NCBI GenBank assembly: GCA_964353255.1
Contig: CAYGVJ010000053.1
Location: forward strand, 1 to 34,328
Source: VFZS01 sp964353255
Lineage (GTDB): Bacteria > Acidobacteriota > Terriglobia > Bryobacterales > Bryobacteraceae
Length of the DNA: 34,328 nt
Direction: 5' to 3'
Numbering within the stretch: position 1 is the first letter of the stretch; the number at the start of each line of letters is the position of its first letter. The notes under the pieces were generated by a model. It saw nothing but the letters and a program-made list of their open reading frames with translations. It searched no databases and was not told the DNA's origin. Position numbers and translations under genes: made by a program. Shown one piece after another: positions 14,404 to 20,561 of the stretch.

Positions 14404-15488
14404 CCGCGGTAGCCCCGGCTGAAGCTGCGGTCCACATCCTGGGCCACCACCAAGTTCTCTCCGTGCGGATAGCGGCGGCGAAAGGCCAGCAGGGCCGCCG
14501 GCTCGAACTGGTCGGGTGACCACTTGCACTCCACGGCCCTCGGGCTGCTGTCGCCTCGACCGCTTAGCACGAAGTCGATCTCGTGTCGCTGCTTGTCGCG
14601 CCAGTAGCGGACCTGACGATCCGGCAGGCGTGACTGGAGTTCATTGAGGACGTAGTGTTCCCACAGCGGGCCCAAGTCGTCCTGGCGGAGCCGATCCCAT
14701 CCGCGATAGTAGCAGACGAATCCGGTGTCGAATCCGTACACCTTGGGCGCCGCCACGATCTCGCTGGCCGTGTGCGAGTGAAACGGCCGGATGACGTGAA
14801 CCACCGCCGTGGCCTCCAGAACGCCCAGGTAGTTCGTGGCCGAGCCCCGGCTGATTTCGCAAGGGCCGGCGAAGCTGGAAGCCTCGAAGATCCCGCCGCT
14901 TTGGGTCCAGAGCAGCTCGGCAAAGCGCAGGAAGGAGTGGCGACGCTCCAGGCGGAACAGTTCCTGGATGTCCTTCGCCCAGTAGGCGTCCAGCCACTCC
15001 TGAAAGTCCGCCTCCGGCACCTGTTGGCTCAGGAAGAAGGGCGGCAGACCGCCGTAGAGCAAGCGGTGACGTAGATCGCCGCCGAAATCGGCCAAGTCCA
15101 GGGAATTCATGGGAGTCAGCCACACGTCCCGCTTGCGGCCAGCCAGCGTGTCCCGGAATCGGGCCGACGCCCCGAGTGTGGAGGAACCCGTGGCGAGGAC
15201 TCTGGTGCCGGGGAAGTTGTCGGCGGCAATCTTGAGAACCTCTGAAGGGTTGCGCAGGCGGTGAACCTCGTCGAGAACGAGCCGGCGGCCTTGGAGTTCC
15301 CTCAGGAACCCCTCGGGTTGTCCGAGTAGCCGTCGCACCGAGGGAAGTTCGCAATCGAAGTACTCGCAGTCGGGCAGACACCTCGAGAGGAAGGTCTTGC
15401 CCACCCGGCGAACGCCGCGGAGCCAGACGATGGAGCGCTGGCTCCAGGCGGTCTCAAGGCGGCGTATCCAGAAGCGCCTCTGTACCAT
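14337..15488 (-). CDS. AAA ATPase with C-terminal DUF4143 domain
   Basis: Of the family of ATP-binding proteins with an AAA domain followed by DUF4143. Seen: Walker A GVRRVGKT near the N-terminus, Walker B RRLVLDEVH about 45 residues later, a sensor-like LATGSST, and LYGGLPPFF in the linker. The C-terminal part has DKQRHEIDFVL followed by AVECKW, a D...ExK arrangement as in PD-(D/E)XK nucleases. Substrate unknown. An ATG at 15506 is also in frame, but it overlaps the likely -10 box, so ATG 15488 is preferred (383 residues). The gene ends 7 bp from mutL. Fragments of a second copy lie at 15656-15725 and perhaps near 17708-17731. These proteins are common, often horizontally spread, and of unknown role. 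Confidence 0.82.
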   Translation of the reverse strand: MVQRRFWIRRLETAWSQRSIVWLRGVRRVGKTFLSRCLPDCEYFDCELPSVRRLLGQPEGFLRELQGRRLVLDEVHRLRNPSEVLKIAADNFPGTRVLATGSSTLGASARFRDTLAGRKRDVWLTPMNSLDLADFGGDLRHRLLYGGLPPFFLSQQVPEADFQEWLDAYWAKDIQELFRLERRHSFLRFAELLWTQSGGIFEASSFAGPCEISRGSATNYLGVLEATAVVHVIRPFHSHTASEIVAAPKVYGFDTGFVCYYRGWDRLRQDDLGPLWEHYVLNELQSRLPDRQVRYWRDKQRHEIDFVLSGRGDSSPRAVECKWSPDQFEPAALLAFRRRYPHGENLVVAQDVDRSFSRGYRGVEVRFVSLEGLIEVLSSSGER

Positions 15489-15496
15489 ATGCCAGT

Positions 15497-15543
15497 AGTA
15501 TAGCATCTGGTATCACCAAATGCAAAATTGGTTGCGTTTGGTG
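15497..15543 (-). promoter_or_regulatory. Promoter with overlapping palindrome for the DUF4143 ATPase
   Basis: On the minus strand TTGCAT (15525-15520) and TATACT (15502-15497) are separated by 17 bases, a good sigma70-type spacing; the -10 matches 5 of 6. The -35 lies inside an inverted repeat: CACCAAATGCAA (15514-15525) and TTGCGTTTGGTG (15532-15543), 12-base arms with one mismatch. A start about 7 bases after the -10 would fall only a few bases before ATG 15488, giving an almost leaderless message. A repressor or autoregulator binding the palindrome is inference. Confidence 0.5.
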
Positions 15544-15583
15544 GCAAGGGCTCTGTTCTGTCAAGCTTGCAGCCATCCGCCGG

Positions 15584-15650
15584 GCACGGCCGCCCCACGG
15601 CCCTGCGCTGCTCGCTGCGGGGCATCCTCAAGGGATTTCGGAGGCTGTAG
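15584..15650 (+). pseudogene. Remnant of the mutL 3' end
   Basis: The frame reads HGRPTALRCSLRGILKGFRRL then TAG at 15648-15650. This corresponds residue by residue to the true MutL C-terminus (HGRPTALRYSLRDILKGF and two more residues). Nothing of mutL upstream of this point is present. It is one half of direct repeat B (15584-15722). Confidence 0.8.
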
Positions 15651-15722
15651 CCGGTCTACCGCTCGCCGCTACTGGTAAGGGCCTCGATCAATCCTTCCAG
15701 GCTGACGAACCGCACCTCGACA
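15584..15722. repeat. Direct repeat B: copy of 14263-14403
   Basis: Second copy of the mutL-end/ATPase-end segment, offset 1321 bp (1319 bp after a 2-base gap between the stops). The left part was once coding on the plus strand, the right part on the minus strand. Similarity ends at about 15722, just before the truncated TIGR03437-protein gene. Confidence 0.8.
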
Positions 15723-15725
15723 CGG
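15656..15725 (-). pseudogene. Remnant of the DUF4143 ATPase 3' end
   Basis: The minus-strand frame ending at 15656 reads VEVRFVSLEGLIEALTSSGER, against VEVRFVSLEGLIEVLSSSGER for the intact ATPase. Only the last 22 or so codons remain. Upstream in this frame (beyond 15725) similarity stops, because the TIGR03437-protein segment begins. Confidence 0.8.
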
Positions 15726-15731
15726 AGGCGC

Positions 15732-17678
15732 GTGAGAAGGCCCAGGCCACTGGGTGTATCCTGGGTACTGGCTAAGACGCCAAAGGACGGATTCCTGGGC
15801 CATGAAAACCGCACCCACGGGGACCGTATCGCCGGCGACGGCATCTACACGGTAAGCGGTGTACAGTGGCAAGGCACCGGAGTGGTGCCCTACTTTGGCG
15901 GAACGCACGGAACCGCAGGATTCCACGGGAAGATCGTCAAGGCCGACGGCACGGAGCAGGAGCTCGGCGGGATTACGGTCGGCGTAGTGAGCCTGGACCA
16001 GCATTTCCCGGCGCTCCAGTTGGCCGAGGGACTGTACGCCACCGGGTCGGCCTTCTTCTTCGTGGATCCCAAGGGCGAGGCTCTCGACGCCACCATCCCG
16101 TTGGGCAGTGTCCGATGCGGCAAGGCCGCCTTCGCCGCCTTCCGCAAGCTGTACTCGGTTTTCCCGGACGTCTTCGATTTCGTGGTGGTGATGCCCAGCG
16201 GTTCGATTTTCGACCCGGCCAGGGACTACGCGGAGAACGTTCCCTATTTCGTCCGCGCCAAGAACGAGATCCGCAACATCGGGGTGCCGCTGTTTGACCG
16301 CACGGCCGACTTCGCTTCCCAGGGCCGCCTGCGCGGCATGATCTACCACAGCTTCGGCGAAGGCGCGATTCTCGACCACGAGATCGCTCATTCCTGGTCG
16401 GCGTCCTTCGGCAAGCGATTCGACTTGTCCGAGTGCGCGCAGTGCTACGGCGACCACTGGAATCCGCTCACCGACATCGGCGGGCAGATGGCGGCGTTCG
16501 TGCCCGGTGTGCCCGGTTTCCCCCACGGCCAGTTGGTGGCGAACGCCGATGGGACCTTTCGAGTTCAGCAGGCGGACGAGAGCAGTTTGCCCTATTCCAA
16601 GCTGGATCTGTACCTCATGGGCCTGATTCCCTCCAGTGAAGTGCCGCCCGTGCGCAAGCTGGTCAATCCGAACTTCTCCAACCCCCAGCGGGTGACGGCA
16701 CAGCAGGTGGAGACCTACACCATCCAGCAGCTCATCCAGGCGGAGGGCGGGGAGCGTGTGCCCGCCTGGCCCGCCCAGAAGGACTTCAACATGGCCTTCG
16801 TGGCGGTGAAGAACAAGTCCTTCACCCCGGCCGAATTCGCCTATTTCTCGCTGGTGGCCAGGTACTTCGCCTCGCGGGAACCCGGAGAGCGCTGCTTCAC
16901 GCCTTTTCATAGCGCCACCGGCGGCCGCGGCGCCCTGAACCCCAACCTCCCGGCGGTTCCTGCCAGGGTGCCGGTCCCCGGTATTCTGAATGCCGCCAGC
17001 TACGCGCGCACGCCGGTAGCGCCGGGCGAGATCATCACCGTCTTCGGATCCGACATCGGCCCTGCGACGCTGGCCGGCCTCAGGCTCAACCCTCAGGGCC
17101 TGGTGGACAATGTGCTTGCGGACACCCGGGTGTTCTTCGATGGCGTGGCCGCCCCGCTGATCTTCGTCCAGGCCAACCAGCTCAGCGCCGTGGTCCCCTA
17201 CCAGGTCGCGGGCCGGAGCAGCACCCAGCTCCAGATTGAGTACCGGGGCAACAAGTCGGCGCCCGTGGAAGTGACGGTGGCGCCATCGGCGCCCGGCATC
17301 TTCACCCTGGATGCTTCCGGCCGCGGGCCTGGCGCGATTCTCAACGAGAACGGGCAGGTCAACACGCCCGCCAATCCGGCGTCCAGGGGAGCCATCATTT
17401 CCCTGTACGCGACCGGTGAGGGGCAGACCAATCCGCCCGGGCAGGATGGCAAGCCGGCCTCCGGAGTCCCGCCCAAGCCCCTGCTCCCCGTTTCCGTCAC
17501 CATCGGGGGAATCACCGCCGAGGTGTTGTACGCCGGCGGCGCCCCGCAACTGGTGGCCGGCGTGTTGCAGGTGAACGTCCGCGTCCCCGCCGCCGCGCCG
17601 GCCGGCGGCGCCGTCCCCATCCAGTTGACCGTCGGCAATGCCAGCAGCCAGTCCGGCGTCACCCTCGCGCTCCGCTGA
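15732..17678 (+). CDS. Putative zinc metalloprotease-like protein with C-terminal TIGR03437 domain (5'-truncated)
   Basis: The 648-codon frame has no signal peptide at its GTG start. It begins in the middle of what looks like a domain (HGDRIAGDGIYT, about residues 29-40), directly after duplication debris, so the true N-terminus is probably lost. A central domain contains HEIAH (216-220), a classic HExxH zinc-peptidase motif, in the context ILDHEIAHSW. The C-terminal 220 or so residues (from GILNAASYARTPVAPGEIIT) are the TIGR03437 domain, including GSDIGP and TGEGQTNPPG, typical of secreted Solibacter-group proteins. Proteolysis is inferred from HExxH alone. Without a signal peptide the present form is unlikely to be exported, so it may be a pseudogene. 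Confidence 0.7.
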   Translation: MRRPRPLGVSWVLAKTPKDGFLGHENRTHGDRIAGDGIYTVSGVQWQGTGVVPYFGGTHGTAGFHGKIVKADGTEQELGGITVGVVSLDQHFPALQLAEGLYATGSAFFFVDPKGEALDATIPLGSVRCGKAAFAAFRKLYSVFPDVFDFVVVMPSGSIFDPARDYAENVPYFVRAKNEIRNIGVPLFDRTADFASQGRLRGMIYHSFGEGAILDHEIAHSWSASFGKRFDLSECAQCYGDHWNPLTDIGGQMAAFVPGVPGFPHGQLVANADGTFRVQQADESSLPYSKLDLYLMGLIPSSEVPPVRKLVNPNFSNPQRVTAQQVETYTIQQLIQAEGGERVPAWPAQKDFNMAFVAVKNKSFTPAEFAYFSLVARYFASREPGERCFTPFHSATGGRGALNPNLPAVPARVPVPGILNAASYARTPVAPGEIITVFGSDIGPATLAGLRLNPQGLVDNVLADTRVFFDGVAAPLIFVQANQLSAVVPYQVAGRSSTQLQIEYRGNKSAPVEVTVAPSAPGIFTLDASGRGPGAILNENGQVNTPANPASRGAIISLYATGEGQTNPPGQDGKPASGVPPKPLLPVSVTIGGITAEVLYAGGAPQLVAGVLQVNVRVPAAAPAGGAVPIQLTVGNASSQSGVTLALR

Positions 17679-17707
17679 CGCCGCGGGCCGGGGCGTTTCC
17701 CTTCCGC

Positions 17708-17731
17708 AGCTTGCGGCCCACATCCTGGGCC
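17708..17731 (-). pseudogene. Possible further fragment of a DUF4143 ATPase gene
   Basis: These 24 bases match 14423-14445 inside the ATPase gene with one mismatch and one indel, in the same orientation relative to the 15656-15725 remnant. On the minus strand it would encode AQDVxR, the segment just before the part kept at 15656-15725. The match is short and could be chance in GC-rich sequence. Confidence 0.35.
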
Positions 17732-17780
17732 GTGCGGCGCCCTACCTCCGGGGAGCCGGAGACCCGGTCCGCTTCGTGCT

Positions 17781-17954
17781 ATGGTGTGGGTCATGCTGGA
17801 GTTCGTGAACTCCCAAGCGTCCCACCCCGGGATGCCGCTGCCCAGGGGCAAAGTGAAGATCTACCGGCGCGATGTGGACGGGCGCAACGAGTTCGTCGGC
17901 GAGGACCGCATCGATCACACCCCGCAAGACGAGACCGTGCGCTACTCGTGGTAG
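17781..17954 (+). pseudogene. Fragment of a DUF4139-domain protein
   Basis: The frame from 17781 reads MLEFVNSQASHPGMPLPRG, KVKIYRRDVDGRNEFVGE and DRIDHTPQDETVR, then TAG at 17952-17954. This is the middle of DUF4139 domains (GMPLPxGxVxVYxxDxDGxxxFxGExxIDHTPxDExV), but both ends of the roughly 500-residue protein are missing. The stop comes where the family continues. It is a remnant lying 14 bp before the isomerase gene. Confidence 0.7.
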
Positions 17955-17968
17955 AAAGAGAGGCACAC

Positions 17969-18862
17969 ATGACTCGCAGAGAATTCGTGGCCGCGACCGC
18001 TGTGGCCCCTGCCCTCCAGGCCCCCGCCGGGCGCTTCCGCAAGGGCGTCTGCCAGGGGATCTTCCCCCAGGGCACGCCGCTGGTCAAGTGCTTCCAGGAA
18101 GCCAAGCAGGCCGGCTTTGACGGCCTCGAGGTTCCCATCGGCGGCGAGATCGCCGCGCACTCGACGCCCCAGGAGCTGGAGCGCCTCTTGGGGGTGGCGC
18201 AGGACGCCGGGGTTACGCTGGTGTGTCTGTGGGCCTCCGAGGTGCTGTCGGAGAACCCGCTCAACCATCCGGATGCGGCCGTGCGGGCGCACGGCGTCGA
18301 GGGCGTCAAGCGCTGCATCGAGATCGCCCAGGCGCTCCGCTGCGGCGCCCTGCTGGTGATTCCGGGCCGGCTGGGCAGCGGCGCCAGGTTCATGTTCGGC
18401 TACGAGGAGACCTGGAAGCGCGCGACGGCCGAGCTCGAGAAACTGGTCCCCTACGCCGCCCAGGCCAAGGTGATCCTGGCGATCGAAAACGTCTGGAATA
18501 AGTTCCTGGTGAGCCCGCTGGAGATGCGGGCGTTCATCGATCAGTTCAAGAGCCCCTGGGTGCAGGCGCAGTTCGACATCGGCAACGTGATGCAGTTCGG
18601 CTACCCGGAGGACTGGATCCTGACGCTGGGCGGGCGCGTCAAGCGGGTGCACTTCAAGGACTACAAGCTCTCCACCCGGGCCGAGCAGGGCCGGTTCGTG
18701 GACCTGCTGGAGGGGGACGTCAACTGGAAGGCGGTCATGGCGGCGCTGGTGCAGGTGGACTACCGCGGCTGGGTGTGCCCCGAGATCGGCCATGACCCCA
18801 AGGAGCCGGACCAACTCAAGAAGCTCTCGGCGGCGGTGGACCGGATCCTGGCGCTGGCGTGA
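17969..18862 (+). CDS. Sugar phosphate isomerase/epimerase-like TIM-barrel protein, Tat-type leader
   Basis: This 297-residue protein of the xylose isomerase-like TIM-barrel family shows the usual metal-site segments: AIENVWNKF (Glu), AQFDIGNVMQ (Asp), RVHFKDYK (His) and CPEIGHD (Glu). The nearest family type is L-xylulose/L-ribulose phosphate 3-epimerase-like or hydroxypyruvate isomerase-like; the substrate cannot be told. It begins TRREFVAATAVAPAL, a short Tat-like leader often seen in acidobacterial and planctomycete members. ATG 17969 has AGAGAGG about 6 bases upstream. The longer open frame back to 17711 runs over the DUF4139 fragment and is rejected. Confidence 0.83.
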   Translation: MTRREFVAATAVAPALQAPAGRFRKGVCQGIFPQGTPLVKCFQEAKQAGFDGLEVPIGGEIAAHSTPQELERLLGVAQDAGVTLVCLWASEVLSENPLNHPDAAVRAHGVEGVKRCIEIAQALRCGALLVIPGRLGSGARFMFGYEETWKRATAELEKLVPYAAQAKVILAIENVWNKFLVSPLEMRAFIDQFKSPWVQAQFDIGNVMQFGYPEDWILTLGGRVKRVHFKDYKLSTRAEQGRFVDLLEGDVNWKAVMAALVQVDYRGWVCPEIGHDPKEPDQLKKLSAAVDRILALA

Positions 18863-18909
18863 GCCAGCCAGAGTTTGCCCTCCGGAGGTAGTAGAATCGG
18901 GGGAGACCT

Positions 18910-19722
18910 ATGGGCGCGGCGCCTTATCTGCTCGCCGTGCTGGTGGCTGGGACTTCGCACGCGGCGGACGCCGCGGGCAGCCGGCAGGCGCCCACGTACT
19001 CGGCGGCCAGCATTGTCAACGCCGCCAGCAACGCGGTGGGCGAACTGGCGCCGAACACTGTTGCCATCATCTACGGGACCAACCTCTCCTACGAGACCGC
19101 CGCGGCGTCCGGAAACGCGGTGCGTGAACTTGCTGGCGTACAGGTAACGGTGGGTTACGTCTCCGCGATACTCTACTATGTCTCGTCCGGGCAGGTCAAT
19201 CTGGTGATCCCCAACATGTTGCGGGGGTCCGAGGCCGACTTGGTGCTCTCCCTGAATGCGAAGGCCGGCCCAACCGTCAAGATCCCTCTCCGGGATGCCG
19301 CACCGGCGCTGTTCCAGTGGGAAGGGAACACGGTAGTGGCGACGGGTCCCGACTGGACGCCTATTACTGCGGCGGCGCCGGCCCATCCGGGAGACTGGGT
19401 CATCCTTTTTGCCACCGGGCTGGGAGAAACCGATCCTCCGGCGATCTGGGGTCAGGCCCCGCAGGCGGCGGCACCGCTCAAGCGGCTGAGCGAGTTTCGG
19501 GTGCTGCTGGACCGCGCGCCGGTGGACGCGGGCCGCATCACCTATGCTGGTGTGGCACCCGGTTTCGCCGGGCTCTACCAGATCAATCTGAAGTTGCCGG
19601 GGAGCCTCGGCAACGATCCCGAGATCCGGATCGCCTTGGGCAGCCAGATCAGCCCGGCGGGGCTCCGGCTGCCGGTGCGGGCCGCCGCCGGAGCGCAACC
19701 CGCTGCCTGGACCATGCGTTAA
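18910..19722 (+). CDS. Secreted protein made of a TIGR03437 domain
   Basis: The 270-residue product has a short signal peptide (PYLLAVLVAGTSHAA) and then a single TIGR03437-type domain: SIVNAASNAVGELAPNTVAI, IYGTNLS, an ILYYVSSGQVNLVIP stretch, and FATGLGETDPP followed by a VAPGFAGLYQINLKLP segment. These domains occur almost only in the Solibacter/Bryobacter group, usually at the C-terminus of longer secreted proteins; here it stands alone. Function unknown, probably an extracellular beta-rich module. GGGGGAGA lies just before the ATG. Confidence 0.8.
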   Translation: MGAAPYLLAVLVAGTSHAADAAGSRQAPTYSAASIVNAASNAVGELAPNTVAIIYGTNLSYETAAASGNAVRELAGVQVTVGYVSAILYYVSSGQVNLVIPNMLRGSEADLVLSLNAKAGPTVKIPLRDAAPALFQWEGNTVVATGPDWTPITAAAPAHPGDWVILFATGLGETDPPAIWGQAPQAAAPLKRLSEFRVLLDRAPVDAGRITYAGVAPGFAGLYQINLKLPGSLGNDPEIRIALGSQISPAGLRLPVRAAAGAQPAAWTMR

Positions 19723-19760
19723 TAACAGTGAGGGGTAGAATCGAGGGAGAGGAGCAATCT

Positions 19761-20561
19761 ATGCGGCAGCTCAGCATGGCGGTTGTGGTTGCGGGAATGG
19801 CCGCGCTGGCAGCGGCCCAGGAGCCAAGCCCCGACCCAGCGCAGCCCGGGTGGCGGCAAACGACGCCCGAGGCAGGCAAGTATCTGGTCGAGCCGGGCAC
19901 CAAGGTCCCGCTGGCGCTGATCAACAGCATCAGCACCAAGAACTCCGCCCGGGGCGACCGCATTTACCTGGAAACCGTGTTCCCGATCCTGGTCAACGGG
20001 CGGGTGGTGATCCCGCCGGGCAGCTACGTGGCGGGCACGGTGACCGACGTGAAGCGTCCCGGCCGGATCAGGGGACGCGGTGAGCTGTTCGTGCGCTTCG
20101 ACTCGCTGACCCTGCCCAACGGGGTCACGCGCGACTTCCGGGCGCGCATCGGCAGCCTGGACGGACGCGCCAGCGAGGAACTGGACCGCGCCGAGGGCAA
20201 GGTGCGCAGCGAAGGCAACAAGAGCGGAGACGCGCGGACGGTGGGCGAGGCCACCGCCGCCGGCACCTCGGTGGGCGTGATTGCCGGACACGCCGCTGGG
20301 CGCAGCGGCATGGGCGCCGGCATCGGCGCCGCCGCGGGCGCCACCGCCGGGCTGGTGGGCGTGCTGCTGTCGCGCGGCCCGGACGCCGTGCTGGCCAAGG
20401 GTTCCACCATCGAGATGGTTCTGGACCGCCCGCTGCGCTTCGAAGAGGATGAGCTGGACTTCGGCGGCCGCACCATGCCGCGGGCGCCCGGCGGCGGCGG
20501 CGGCCCCGAGCCCAAACGCGAACAGCGTTCGGTGCCGATGCCGGGGAGGCGCTGGCCGTAA
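19761..20561 (+). CDS. Secreted hypothetical protein with glycine-zipper region
   Basis: The 266-residue product has a signal peptide (LSMAVVVAGMAALAAA), then a beta-rich segment (about 40-140) with KVPLALINSISTKNSARGD and FPILVNGRVVIPPGSYVAG. This resembles the VirB10/TrbI-like fold weakly. A Gly/Ala zipper (about 170-205, GAGIGAAAGATAGLVGVLL) that could insert in a membrane follows, then a Gly/Pro-rich tail. No enzyme motif. ATG 19761 has GGAGAGGAG just upstream; the longer frame from 19317 overlaps the preceding gene. Its stop abuts the stop of the convergent P-type ATPase gene. Confidence 0.7.
   Translation: MRQLSMAVVVAGMAALAAAQEPSPDPAQPGWRQTTPEAGKYLVEPGTKVPLALINSISTKNSARGDRIYLETVFPILVNGRVVIPPGSYVAGTVTDVKRPGRIRGRGELFVRFDSLTLPNGVTRDFRARIGSLDGRASEELDRAEGKVRSEGNKSGDARTVGEATAAGTSVGVIAGHAAGRSGMGAGIGAAAGATAGLVGVLLSRGPDAVLAKGSTIEMVLDRPLRFEEDELDFGGRTMPRAPGGGGGPEPKREQRSVPMPGRRWP

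Noticed and set aside
17711..17968. N-terminal extension of the isomerase-like protein
   Set aside because: It reads through DUF4139 debris in the wrong frame, and ATG 17969 begins a Tat-like leader with a ribosome binding site.
19317..19760. Long N-terminal extension of the 19761 gene
   Set aside because: It overlaps the TIGR03437 gene in another frame and lacks the signal peptide; ATG 19761 has a good ribosome binding site and starts a signal peptide.
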